Of a stretch of 64,000 bases of DNA, positions 8,971 to 20,100 are shown piece by piece (within the stretch, counting starts at the first letter, position 1; every line of letters starts with the position of its first letter). Location of the stretch: contig JAAFIH010000020.1 in the NCBI GenBank assembly GCA_013297755.1, positions 1 through 64,000 of the forward strand. The letters are read 5' to 3'. This DNA is from Cytophagales bacterium. Lineage in GTDB: Bacteria > Bacteroidota > Bacteroidia > Cytophagales > UBA9547. Under the pieces are notes generated by a model. That model was not told the DNA's origin and made no database searches. It worked only from the letters and a program-made list of their open reading frames with translations. The translations under genes and the position numbers were made by a program.

Positions 8971-10012
8971 TACATTAAAGTAGACAATTTTTCGATACTC
9001 AAAGTTAATAATTTTATTATGATTTCTTTTCTTTCTTTAGGTATAAGCCAATTTTTAAACTTATTTGGAACTTGTTGATCTATTTCAGTAATAATTATTT
9101 CTAATTCTTTAAAATTAAATTTATCAGTTACAATTTTAATGAATGTTTTAAAAGAGTCATCCATAGAAATTATTTTTTCAATTAATTCAAAATGATTCAA
9201 TTTTTCTCTATTCCAATGTGCCTCAGCTAATCCTTTTGTGATGTAATATAGCTAATTTTGGTTGATTTTCTAAATAACTTATTAAAGTAGAATCTGATAA
9301 TTCTCTACCAAGAGAACATCCACTATCATAAATAGGAGAAAATTTAATTTTTCTATTCAATTTAAAGTTCTCATCAAAGTTTTCGTTAGATTTTATATTA
9401 GATGATTGCAAAGGATTAACCAAATTAACAAGCCAAGTGTACATTAATTTTTTTATTTTGTTCTAAGTTTTCAATGTTAAAATTTTCAATTAACGATGGT
9501 GTGTTTTTAGCAATAAAACCCCAGTTCTCTTGGTGGCGGTCGCTATTTCCAATGATGGCATCAAAAATTATCATTTCTATAAGTTTTGAATAGGATATTT
9601 CTAAAAGATTAAACTTCTTTAAAGTGGCTTCAATTAACTGATAAGTATATTTATCTTTTGGTTTTTCATTTTCTATGATAAAAGTATTGTCAAAAGATTT
9701 AAGGTATTTGCCGCCCTCTATTAACTCTTCATCTTCATTTATCATAGACTGAGAAAGACAGCCAATTTTATCATTAAACACTGCAATTTGATATTCAAGT
9801 ACATCAAAACCTAGCATTTTGCCTAAGAAAGAAGCAATTACCTCAGAATAAAATTCATATTTATAGAATTTACCTTTTTCATTATTGTAAGATTCTTTAA
9901 AAAAGTATAATACTCCTTCATTGTTTAGTAATAGTTTTTTGTTTCTTGTTCCACCAGAGTTTAGATGCCTAAGTTCTTGCCAATCAGACGCATCTATTAC
10001 CTCATTATCCAT
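8970..10012 (-). pseudogene. HipA-like serine/threonine kinase, two frameshifts
   Basis: Three consecutive frames rebuild one HipA-like kinase: the first to 9425, the second from about 9444 to 9245, the third to 8970. The catalytic loop is intact in the first (NSDRHQENWGF, the N-x-D-x-H-x-x-N signature) and the metal-binding segment in the second (PIYDSGCSLGREL). Frame 1 to 2 changes in a run of seven T on the + strand (9448-9454), where six would restore N-K-K-L-M-Y-T-W. Frame 2 to 3 changes near 9245-9250, restoring YITKGLAEAHWNREKLNHFE. HipA kinases phosphorylate tRNA synthetases or other targets and act as toxins. The product as written is truncated before the metal-binding motif and should be inactive unless one indel is a sequencing error. 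Confidence 0.8.
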
Positions 10013-10038
10013 GTTATTTATGTCAAATAGTTATAGTA

Positions 10039-10119
10039 TGGTTGAAAATCATAAGGCTTTAGTTTTATGTTTTTCAAATTAAAACAATATTTTTTAAAGT
10101 TTTCAAAAAGTTATGAACG
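10039..10119 (-). repeat. Direct repeat copy of the dnaE start and promoter (distal copy)
   Basis: Same sequence and orientation as 8211-8292. The dnaE ATG is kept and now opens a nine-codon frame, MIFNHTITI then TGA, ending shortly before the kinase ATG at 10010-10012. The duplicated dnaE promoter therefore most likely drives the kinase/HIRAN cassette. Confidence 0.85.
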
Positions 10120-10560
10120 TATAAAAAATGATTGGTTAGAGCAGAACTTTAAAAATTATGTCAAAAAATAATTTATTTTTTTGTACTAAAACAAGATGTT
10201 GTATAATTATATAATGTAAATTTTTATTTTCTTATTATTTTTCTCCTTTTTCTAATACCCAAAAAATGCAATTTTGTTTGTCGAATTAAAGTTAATTTTT
10301 GTCGAATAATTAATGTAGATTTTATCAACATCTTTAATTTTTTTTATATTTGTGCCATAAAGTTGTTTTACTTGATGATTATTTAATATCCTTTCAAAAA
10401 ATGTAAGTATATAAATAGTGCAAATTCAATAAATTTAAAAAAATAAAAACAATTTTGTTAAAAATTTGTATTGATATAAAAAAATGGATTTTAAATGTTT
10501 TTTAACACATTGTTAAAGAATTTTTAAATGCTAAACTCTGATAAACTAATTATTACCAAC
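10120..10560. other. AT-rich intergenic region upstream of the giant adhesin
   Basis: No ORF or RNA gene seen. It separates two divergent units: the kinase cassette to the left and the adhesin to the right. It contains long A/T tracts and one good -7 box (listed separately), leaving a roughly 200-base leader before the adhesin start. Confidence 0.6.
10345..10352 (+). promoter_or_regulatory. Candidate -7 box for the adhesin
   Basis: TATATTTG matches TAnnTTTG exactly in the intergenic region 216 bp before the preferred ATG at 10561. No TTG at the usual distance upstream, so it rests on the -7 box alone. Confidence 0.35.
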
Positions 10561-13500
10561 ATGAAATATTTTACTCCTATCCTATCAAAAAATCTCTATT
10601 TTGTATCTTTTATTTTAATTTGTTTTTTTTCAAAAGCTCAAAATTGTAATAAGGTTTACACAATAAACAATCAAAATCCAACCCTACTGTCAGTTGTCAA
10701 TGATTTAACAGGAGCAACTACTGCTGTTACAACACTTGGCACCAATGCAAGAGCTTTAGCAATCAACCCCTTGAGTGGTGTTATTTTTTTTTCGAGCGAA
10801 ACAGCACCTTACAATCTTGGTACTTATAACCCTCTTACAAGCATTGTTTCGACTATAGGTGCTAGTGGTACATCTACTTTTTTTGATAAACTAACATTTT
10901 CGGCCAATGGTACTTTATATGGATTTTTGAACAATAGCAACATTTTATATACTATCAATATTACCACAGGGGCTGCTACCAATATAGCTACTTTTCCTGG
11001 TATTATTAATTCTGCATTGGATGGCGATATTGTTTTTGCTCAAGACCAAAACGATGTCATGTTTGGGGTTTTTAGGGGAATTACTCCTACACAAAGCCGT
11101 CTATATTCTATAACTGTTACAGGCACTCCTCAAGCGACTTTGCTAGGAAATGTTGCAGGAGATGTTAGAAGTCTTGGGTTTTCAGGTATTGGAAATTTAA
11201 TAGGATTCAATGCCCAACCTACTACAAATCAAATGGTGTATTTAAACCAAAACAATGGTGGTACTATAAGTTTGTATGCTATTTATAACACCCCTTCCAT
11301 TGTAGATATAGCAACTTCTCCCATAGTATTCAACCCTAATGCAGTGCAATTAACAAGTAATTTTGCTTCTTGCAATACTTCAAACACTGGAAATAGCGAT
11401 GCCCTAGTAAGAATAGCTGGTACAAACCCAAGCGATAGATATGATATCGTAACTGGTAGTTCTTACACAGGATCTGCCACATATAGCTCTGCCACAGCAC
11501 TGCCAACAAATAGAATTTTATTATCAAATTTGCCTAATGCAAATGCAACTTACACTGTAAGATTGTTCAGCAATAGTGGTTGTGTGGTAGATAAAACTAC
11601 TTCTATTGTAGCTCAAAGTTGTGTTAATAATTGCGGTAGCCCAGGCAAAGATGGACCAGCACCAAGTACAGCTCAGAGTGTAACTGGCTATAATTCAACT
11701 AGTTTGATTGTAACTGGCTCTCAAGCTACTATTACTGGATTAGGAGTACCCCCTTTGGCTGTAGGCGATAAGTTATTATTTATTCAGATGCAAGGTGCAG
11801 ATATTGTAACCACAAATGGGGTCAATTATGGCACTCCCTCAAATATTACAGCTGGCAACTATGAATTTGCTATCGTAACTTCTGTGAGTGGGACTGGTCC
11901 ATTCTCTATTGGTTTTAAAAATCCTTTACAAAACACTTATGTAAATTCAAATAATACAGGCATCAATTCGCAGGGTAATAAAAGATTTCAAATTATTCGT
12001 GTTCCACAATATTCTTCTATGACATTGCCTGTAGGGGGGTTGAATGTACCCCTTTGGAACGGAACTACTGGTGGGGTTTTGGTATTAGAAGTACAAGGAA
12101 ATATAGACTTTAATGGACAATCCATCAATGGAAGAGGGGCTGGTTTTAGAGGTGGTGGAGGTAGAGCACTTGGTGGTAATGCTGGGTTTTCTAATACTGA
12201 TTATGTAACACCAGCCACTGCTACTCTCAATGGTACCAAAGGCGAGGGCATTGCTGGCACACCACGTTATTTGAACGGCCCATCAGGCTTAATTGATACT
12301 GGAATAGAAGGTTATCCTGGAGGTAGTTATGCCCGTGGATTTGCTGCCAATGCTGGTGGTGGTGGTACAGATGGAGATGTAAATGGAAATTCCGAAAACT
12401 CTGGTGGGGGTGGTGGTGCCAACGCTGGTGCTGGTGGCCTTGGTGGTTGGGGCTGGGATGGCAGTGCAAATTTTGAACAATCTGGTGGGTTAGGTGGATT
12501 TGCTTTTGCATCCTCATCAACCAAAATTGTCATGGGTGGAGGCGGTGGTGCTGGCTCAACTAATAATTCAACTGGTATTTACAAAGGGTTTGGTGGTGGT
12601 TTTGCTTCTTCAGGTTTTTCGGGTGGTGGTATAGTTATCATTACAGCTGGTAGTGTATCAAATGTTGGTACAATTGATGTATCTGGGGCTAGTTGGGAAA
12701 CAACTTCTATTGGAGGAGATGTTTTAGTTAACAACGATGCCGCTGGTGGTGGTGGTGCAGGGGGTAGTGTGGTGCTTAATGTAGCTGCAGTTCAAGGACT
12801 TACAAATATAACTGTAAAAGCAGATGGTGGTAGAGGAGCCTCTTTATCAGCAACAATTCACGGCCCTGGTGGTGGTGGTGGAGGTGGTGCTGTGTTTGCC
12901 AATGGCACATTAAATTCAGCTTCTTCGTCAAAAAAAGGTATCAATGGACAAGCAATACCAACAGGTAATTTTGGATCATCGTCAGCCACACCTGGTGTGT
13001 CGCCAGCGGATGGGGGCACTGTGGTAGGGGCAAATTTTGGCTCAGGATTTACTTGTTTTCCACCTGTACTCAACACTGATAATGTTTCTGTTATTGTTTT
13101 AAATAGTACAACAGGCAATATTTTTTCTAATGACATCAATCCCTACACTGGCGATTTGACTGGTTTAACTTTTACTGGCATTACACCTTTTACCTCTGGT
13201 ATAGGTTCATTTGTTATCAATACATTAACAGGAGTTTATAGCTTTGTAGGAAACAATTTTCCTTCCCTTGGCCAAGGTATGGCTACCACTACCTCCATTA
13301 TATATAGTATGTGCAATATCAATGGATGTACCACAGCACAAGTAGCTTTTTCGGTTGTGGGTGTTAATGATGCTCCATTTTTATCTGCAACTCCTATCAG
13401 TATATCTGGTTTTGCAGGAGCCGTTCGTACGGGTAGTATCACTGGCTTTGGAGATATAGACAATACTTTAGCGCAACTAACCATCAGTGGTTTATCACCT

Positions 13501-15897
13501 TTAAGTACAGGTCCTAATGGAACTATCAATACTATTACAGGTGGTAGAGTTACCATAAGTGGTAGTGGATTGGTTACGTTTCAAAGTTCTGTGCCAGGTA
13601 TTTATACTTTAAATTACCAAATTTGCGACCCTACAGTAACTTGCACCAGTGCTATATTGACATTAAGTATCAATGGAGCTGTGCCAGTTCCTGCCAACGA
13701 TAATTTTACTACAAATGAAAATACAAGCATAGTAGGAAATTTACTGACCAATGATTTTAACCCTAATACAAATCAAAGTATTACTGGCTTGACATTTAAT
13801 ATTGTGCCAACACTTTTAGGAGCTAATATTGGCACATTAAGTGTCAATGGTTCTGGTGGGTTTACCTTTGTGCCTTCTGTTGAGCTTGCCCAAGGAGTTA
13901 CCACTATTACAAATTATGTTTATCAATTATGTAATAATACAGGATGTGCAACTGCTCAAGTTGTATTTTCGGTTACAGGTGTAAACGACCCACCAGTGGC
14001 ATCAACCGTGGGTATCAATGCTACAATTTTCAATTCAATTACAGGAGTTGCGAACCTAATAAGTTCTCTTACTGGTAGCGATATTGATGGTACTGTTACA
14101 GGATTTGTTATAAATTATCCATCATCTTTGGTTGGTGCTGGGGTTTTTGTAGTCAATGGAGTTACAATATCTACCAATACTACTATTGCAGGAGCTGGCC
14201 CATTGTCGGTTACTTTTGATCCAGTACGAACATTTACAGGCTTAGCCCAATTTAATTTTAATGTAAGAGATAATAATTCGGCACTTGGCATTTCCTCAGC
14301 TTTATACAGTGTATCAGTAATAGGCTCAAATCAAGCCCCTTTAGCAATTTTAAATACCACCACAACTAGCGAAGACATACCAGTGTCTGGTATCTTAGCA
14401 GGATTTAGTGATCCAGATGGCGATGCTGTGAGTGTTACAACATTTAGTGGAGCTGTTACAGGTGGAACCATTGTGATAAATGCCAATGGAAGCTATACAT
14501 TTACACCTACTTTAAATTACAATGGAGTAACTACTGTCAATTATAATGTGTGTGATAATTATGTGCCAAGTTTGTGTACTTCAAATAATTTAGTTATTAC
14601 AGTTACAAGCGTTAACGATGCTCCATTTGTTTCAAATACACCATTAACTATTGCAGGATTAGCTGGAAGCATAAGTACAAGAACTATTACAGGTTTTGGA
14701 GATGTAGATAATCCATTAAATCAATTAACTGTAAGTGGATTAAACCCAGTAAGTGTAGGAATAAATGGAACTATCAATACTATTACAGGTGGTACTGCAA
14801 CCATTAGTGGCAGTGGCTTAGTTACGTTTCAAAGTTCTGTGCCAGGGATTTATACATTAAATTACCAAATTTGCGACCCTACTGTAACTTGCACCAGTGC
14901 TATATTGACAATAAGTGTATCAGGCACACCTCCTGTTGCCATATCAAATACAACCACAACAAGCGAGGGAGTTGCAGTTTCTGGAAATGTAATGAATAAC
15001 GACCAAAACCCAAATACAGGAAACAGTACAACTGGTTTAACTGTAACTGGATTTTCTCAAATAGGTACTCCATTAGGCAACTTATCAGCTACAACTTCTG
15101 GTGGGGATTTTACATTTACTCCAAATGTAGAATTAGCACAAGGTGTAACTACAACCACTTCATTTAATTATTCTGTATGTAATGTTTCTGGTTGTTCAAC
15201 CGCAACATTAGCCATAACGATAACAGGCGTAAACGATGCCCCAGTGGGTACAGATGTGAGTACAAGTACAAGCTCAAACACAAGTATTTCAGGTACAGTA
15301 CCATTTACAGATGCAGATCCAAATAGCATAGTAACAATAACGAGCCAAAACATAACCAACCCAACAGGCACATTTACGGTAAGTACAACAGGAGGATATA
15401 GTTTTGTACCTAATGGCACATTTACAGGTATCGTTAGTTTTACAGTCAATGGATGCGATTTGTTTACTTGCACGAGTGCGATAGTTACGATAACAGTAAC
15501 TACCAATACATTATTACCAATAGCAAGATTAGACCAAAACAATGTATTAGAATCAGGCACAACTACTGGTAATATTCTTACAAATGATACCAATCCAATT
15601 ACAGGGAATAACACACAATTAACGATTACAGGCATAACAGTACAAAGTCCATTGGGAAATGTAATTATTACAAATTCCTTGACAGGTGCCTACACCTTTG
15701 TACCCAACCCAAGCGTAGAACTAGCCCAAGGGCAAACGAACACAATTAACGATTACAGGCATAACAGTACAAAGTCCATTGGGAAATGTAATTATTACAA
15801 ATTCCTTGACAGGTGCCTACACCTTTGTACCCAACCCAAGCGTAGAACTAGCCCAAGGGCAAACGACTACTACCAGTGCCATTTACAATGTATGTAA
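10561..15897 (+). CDS. Giant T9SS adhesin, N-terminal part (frame broken by a 127-bp duplication)
   Basis: The ATG at 10561 (MKYFTPILSKNLYF) starts a clear signal peptide ending in SKAQ and is preferred over the ATG 33 bp upstream. Next come a beta-propeller-like region (about residues 20-280), a module ending in SIVAQSC, a beta domain with KLLFIQMQGADI, a long glycine-rich segment (about 520-820: GGGGG runs between short hydrophobic stretches), then cadherin/Ig-like modules each closing with G-V-N-D-A-P. The last ~55 residues (from NTINDYRHNS) are out-of-frame reading of the second copy of a 127-bp duplication. Deleting one copy joins this ORF to the next and gives about 3,700 aa. Likely a cell-surface adhesin. 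Confidence 0.8.
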   Translation: MKYFTPILSKNLYFVSFILICFFSKAQNCNKVYTINNQNPTLLSVVNDLTGATTAVTTLGTNARALAINPLSGVIFFSSETAPYNLGTYNPLTSIVSTIGASGTSTFFDKLTFSANGTLYGFLNNSNILYTINITTGAATNIATFPGIINSALDGDIVFAQDQNDVMFGVFRGITPTQSRLYSITVTGTPQATLLGNVAGDVRSLGFSGIGNLIGFNAQPTTNQMVYLNQNNGGTISLYAIYNTPSIVDIATSPIVFNPNAVQLTSNFASCNTSNTGNSDALVRIAGTNPSDRYDIVTGSSYTGSATYSSATALPTNRILLSNLPNANATYTVRLFSNSGCVVDKTTSIVAQSCVNNCGSPGKDGPAPSTAQSVTGYNSTSLIVTGSQATITGLGVPPLAVGDKLLFIQMQGADIVTTNGVNYGTPSNITAGNYEFAIVTSVSGTGPFSIGFKNPLQNTYVNSNNTGINSQGNKRFQIIRVPQYSSMTLPVGGLNVPLWNGTTGGVLVLEVQGNIDFNGQSINGRGAGFRGGGGRALGGNAGFSNTDYVTPATATLNGTKGEGIAGTPRYLNGPSGLIDTGIEGYPGGSYARGFAANAGGGGTDGDVNGNSENSGGGGGANAGAGGLGGWGWDGSANFEQSGGLGGFAFASSSTKIVMGGGGGAGSTNNSTGIYKGFGGGFASSGFSGGGIVIITAGSVSNVGTIDVSGASWETTSIGGDVLVNNDAAGGGGAGGSVVLNVAAVQGLTNITVKADGGRGASLSATIHGPGGGGGGGAVFANGTLNSASSSKKGINGQAIPTGNFGSSSATPGVSPADGGTVVGANFGSGFTCFPPVLNTDNVSVIVLNSTTGNIFSNDINPYTGDLTGLTFTGITPFTSGIGSFVINTLTGVYSFVGNNFPSLGQGMATTTSIIYSMCNINGCTTAQVAFSVVGVNDAPFLSATPISISGFAGAVRTGSITGFGDIDNTLAQLTISGLSPLSTGPNGTINTITGGRVTISGSGLVTFQSSVPGIYTLNYQICDPTVTCTSAILTLSINGAVPVPANDNFTTNENTSIVGNLLTNDFNPNTNQSITGLTFNIVPTLLGANIGTLSVNGSGGFTFVPSVELAQGVTTITNYVYQLCNNTGCATAQVVFSVTGVNDPPVASTVGINATIFNSITGVANLISSLTGSDIDGTVTGFVINYPSSLVGAGVFVVNGVTISTNTTIAGAGPLSVTFDPVRTFTGLAQFNFNVRDNNSALGISSALYSVSVIGSNQAPLAILNTTTTSEDIPVSGILAGFSDPDGDAVSVTTFSGAVTGGTIVINANGSYTFTPTLNYNGVTTVNYNVCDNYVPSLCTSNNLVITVTSVNDAPFVSNTPLTIAGLAGSISTRTITGFGDVDNPLNQLTVSGLNPVSVGINGTINTITGGTATISGSGLVTFQSSVPGIYTLNYQICDPTVTCTSAILTISVSGTPPVAISNTTTTSEGVAVSGNVMNNDQNPNTGNSTTGLTVTGFSQIGTPLGNLSATTSGGDFTFTPNVELAQGVTTTTSFNYSVCNVSGCSTATLAITITGVNDAPVGTDVSTSTSSNTSISGTVPFTDADPNSIVTITSQNITNPTGTFTVSTTGGYSFVPNGTFTGIVSFTVNGCDLFTCTSAIVTITVTTNTLLPIARLDQNNVLESGTTTGNILTNDTNPITGNNTQLTITGITVQSPLGNVIITNSLTGAYTFVPNPSVELAQGQTNTINDYRHNSTKSIGKCNYYKFLDRCLHLCTQPKRRTSPRANDYYQCHLQCM

Positions 15898-17130
15898 CAT
15901 CAATGGTTGCAGCACAGCCCAAATAGCGATAACGATTACAGGCGTAAACGATGCCCCAGTGGGTACAGATGTAAGTATAAGTACCAGTTCAAATACCTCA
16001 ATCAGTGGCACAGTACCATTTACAGATGCAGATCCAAATAGCATAGTTACAGTAACGAGCCAAAACATAACCAACCCAACAGGCACATTTACAGTAAGTA
16101 CAACAGGAGGATATAGTTTTGTACCTAATGGCACATTTACAGGAATCGTTAGTTTTACAGTCAATGGATGCGATTTGTTTACTTGCACGAGTGCGATTGT
16201 TACGATAACAGTAACTACCAATACATTATTACCTTTAGCAAGATTAGACCAAAACAATGTATTAGAATCAGGCACAACGACTGGTAATATTTTGACAAAT
16301 GATACCAATCCAATAACAGGGAATAACACACAATTAACGATTACAGGCATAACAGTACAAAGTCCACTGGGAAATGTAATTATTACAAATTCCTTGACAG
16401 GTGCCTACACCTTTGTACCCAACCCAAGCGTAGAATTAGCACAAGGACAAACGACTACTACCAGTGCCATTTACAATGTATGTAACATCAATGGTTGCAG
16501 CACAGCCCAAATAGCGATAACGATTACAGGCATAAACGATGCCCCAGTGGGTACAAATGTAAACACCAATACCAGTTCAAATACAAGTATTTCAGGTACA
16601 GTACCATTTACAGATGCAGATCCAAATAGCATAGTTACAATAACGAGCCAAAACATAACCAACCCAACAGGCACATTTACAGTAAGTACAACAGGAGGAT
16701 ATAGTTTTGTACCCAATGGCACATTTACAGGGATTACAAGTTTTACAGTCAATGGATGCGATTTGTTTACTTGCACGAGTGCGATAGTAACGATAACCGT
16801 TACCACCAACACATTATTACCTTTAGCAAGATTAGACCAAAACAATGTATTAGAATCAGGCACAACGACTGGCAATATTCTTACAAATGATACCAATCCT
16901 ATAACAGGGAATAATACACAATTAACGATTACAGGCATAACAGTACAAAGTCCATTGGGAAATGTAATTATTACAAATTCCTTGACAGGTGCCTACACCT
17001 TTGTACCCAACCCAAGCGTAGAACTAGCCCAAGGGCAAACGACTACTACCAGTGCCATTTACAATGTATGTAACATCAATGGTTGCAGCACAGCCCAAAT
17101 AGCGATAACGATTACAGGCGTAAACGATGC
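15237..17130 (+). repeat. 588-bp near-identical adhesin modules
   Basis: A 196-aa module beginning at NDAPVGT and closing with CSTAQIAITITG recurs at about 15237, 15952 and 16540. The spacing between the second and third is 588 bp; between the first and second it is 715 bp, i.e. 588 plus the 127-bp duplication. The copies differ at a few bases only, pointing to recent expansion or gene conversion. Confidence 0.85.
15613..15866 (+). repeat. Exact 127-bp tandem duplication that breaks the adhesin frame
   Basis: 15613-15739 and 15740-15866 are identical, each from ACACAATTAACG to GGGCAAACGA. 127 is not a multiple of 3; removing one copy puts 10561 and 21826 in the same frame. No other module has this duplication. 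Confidence 0.95.
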
Positions 17131-20100
17131 CCCAAATTTGCCAGCAACTACAATTATTGGCTTTGAGGACATCATTCATACAGGTACAATTCTAGGTATT
17201 TCTGATGCAGATGATGATTTGATAACCGTTACAGGGGTTTCTAGCTCACCAAATGGGACATTGTCAGTGTTGTCTAATGGCTCTTACACCTTTACTGGAA
17301 TCCCTAATTTCAATGGTACAATTCCATTTACTATTACATTATGTGATCCTTATACATGTACTTCATCTATTGTAACAATCATTGTAAATCCAACCAATGA
17401 TGCTCCTGTTGCCAAAAATATAATTATTATTGCCACAGAAGATGCACCTCCAGTAACAGGCACTATTTCTGGCACATCAATTTCAAACGCCTCAAACGAT
17501 GTTTTTGATATTGACAATGCTACTTTAACTATCACTTCTATTAATGCTCAAGCAACTGGAAATGGTATAATCCAATTAAATGCTAATGGAACTTACAGTT
17601 TTACGGTTAATTCTGGTTTAACTTTACCTTTAGGACAAATTCTAACAGAAACTATACCTTATTCAGTTTGTGATTTGAATACCTGCACAAGTGCTAACTT
17701 ATTGATAACCATCGTTGGGATTAATAATGCTCCTGTGGCACTCAACAAAACTGCATCTACTGACCCAGGCGTTTTGGTTACCATTCAAGGAATTGCTACA
17801 GACTCCGACAACGATATTCTTACGTATAGTATTGTCAATGTGATTGTCAATAGCAGTGTATCAGGCACTCCAATAGCAACAATAAATAGCACAACTGGCG
17901 TTGTTAGTTATACACCAAGTACAGATTTGAGTATTCATACAGACATAGTTATATACAGAGCCTGCGACCCAAGTGGAGCTTGCAGCACTGCTCAAATGGC
18001 GATTTTTGTGCCAGCAAGTCCATTTCCACCAGTGTCTATTGGTTCAAAATCAACAATAAATGAAGATTCGCCCACAGGAGCTGTTGTTAATCTAAACAAT
18101 TTAGTAAGCGATCCAAATGGAGATGCTGTAACTATTACTGGTTTTGCCCCAATTTCTAATACACAAGGTACAGTTTCGTTGATCAATGGTGTACTTACTT
18201 TTGTGCCAGCACTAAACTTTAATGGAATTGTCGAAATAACATTTACAGGATGCGAAGTCATTAATCCTACCATAAGTTGCACAAGTAATGTAGTTACGAT
18301 TACCGTAAATGCCATCAACGATGCACCAGTATTAACCAATAAAACCAACGTAGGCAACGAAGATAGCACCATCTCTGGTAGTGTTCTCAATGTATTGAAT
18401 GATGTTGATCCAGATGGCACTACATTGTCTGTCAATACAAATCCTGTATCTGGCCCAACCAATGGAACAATCACTTTGAATACAGATGGTACATACTTAT
18501 ATATACCTAATCCTAATTTTAATGGCATAGATGTAGTTACAGTGCAAATGTGTGATAATGGCACTCCATTGCCTCCATTATGCTCAAATTTAACTTTAAC
18601 CATTACAGTAAATGGTGTAAATGATGCTCCAATAGCTCCATTGGTAACCATAGTTGGCAACGAAGATATGTTCGTTAATTACACAATTATTGGTATATCA
18701 GACCCAGATAATGGAGATGTTTTAACTGTATCTACCATAAATGGAGCAAATACAGCTAAAGGGGGCACTATCACAATAACCTCCAATGGCTTAGTTTCTT
18801 ATATTCCAGCTACAGATTTTACAGGTACAGATACCTATACGTACGAAGTTTGTGATAATGGCACTCCAAAATTATGTACTCAAAATACCATCACATTTAT
18901 AATTGCACCAGTAAATGATGCCCCAATAGCTTTGGATGATATTTATTCATTTAACCCAAATCAAACGGTGAGTGGCATTATATCAATGAAAATTAATGAT
19001 ACAGATCCAGATGGCAATACATTAACTTATTCTGTTTTGACAATCACAAGCACTGATATTGCCAATGTTGGTCTTATTACCTCATTTTACACAATAGGTA
19101 TGCTTGATTATTTTACTGGTCTAAGTGCCACTCCACGCACAGATACAATAAAATATCAAGTTTGCGATAATGGTGTGCCAAGCAAATGTGATTCTGCTAG
19201 AGTCATTATAAAAATACCTGCAACAGCTTTATCTCCTATTGTAATCAACGAAAATGTAAAAACACCTGAAGATGTAGCCCTAAATATTACCATAACTGGC
19301 AACGATTATGACCCTAATGGCGATGCCATAACGCACACTATTGCTACCTTGCCCACACATGGTACAATTACATTTAATAGCACTACTGGCGTAGCCTTGT
19401 ATACCCCAAATGCTGATTATTTTGGCACAGACAGTTTCACTTATTTAGTATGCGACCCCACCAGTTCTTGCACAAGTGGTATCGTAAATATTACCATTAC
19501 AGCCGTAAACGATGCACCAGTGGCTCTTAATAGTACAGTAAATACTAATTTTAACACTGTATTAAATGGAACTATATCTGGAATTTCTGATAAGGATAAT
19601 ACACCTAATCAACTTTCGGTAACTACTTTTGCAGGCACTATTCCTGGTGGCTCAATTACCATTAATAGAGATGGAACATATACTTTTGTGCCAAATACTA
19701 CCTTTGTAGGCACTACAAGCTACACATACCAAGTGTGCGACCCAACCATCACTTGTACCAGTGGTGTGCTTTCTATCATAGTTGCTAGTACTTCATCTCC
19801 TATTGTTATAAACGATGAGAATATAACAAACGAAAACACAAGCATTTCTGGCAATGTACTGGCCAATGATATCAACCCACTTACAGGTAATAACACTGAT
19901 TTATATGTATTTAGAATTACTTCTCCTATCAACAATGTAGGTACATTAATAGTAAATTCTTTAACAGGAGCCTACGTTTTTGTGCCAAACATAGAACTTG
20001 AGCAAGGTGTAACAACCATAACTACTTATAAATATTCGGCATGTAGAGATAATGATTGCAATTCTGCTATATTAACCATTACAATCAATGGCGTAAACGA

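Noticed and set aside
10528-10560. ATG at 10528 as adhesin start
   Set aside because: It adds 11 polar residues before a normal signal peptide that begins at the ATG at 10561.
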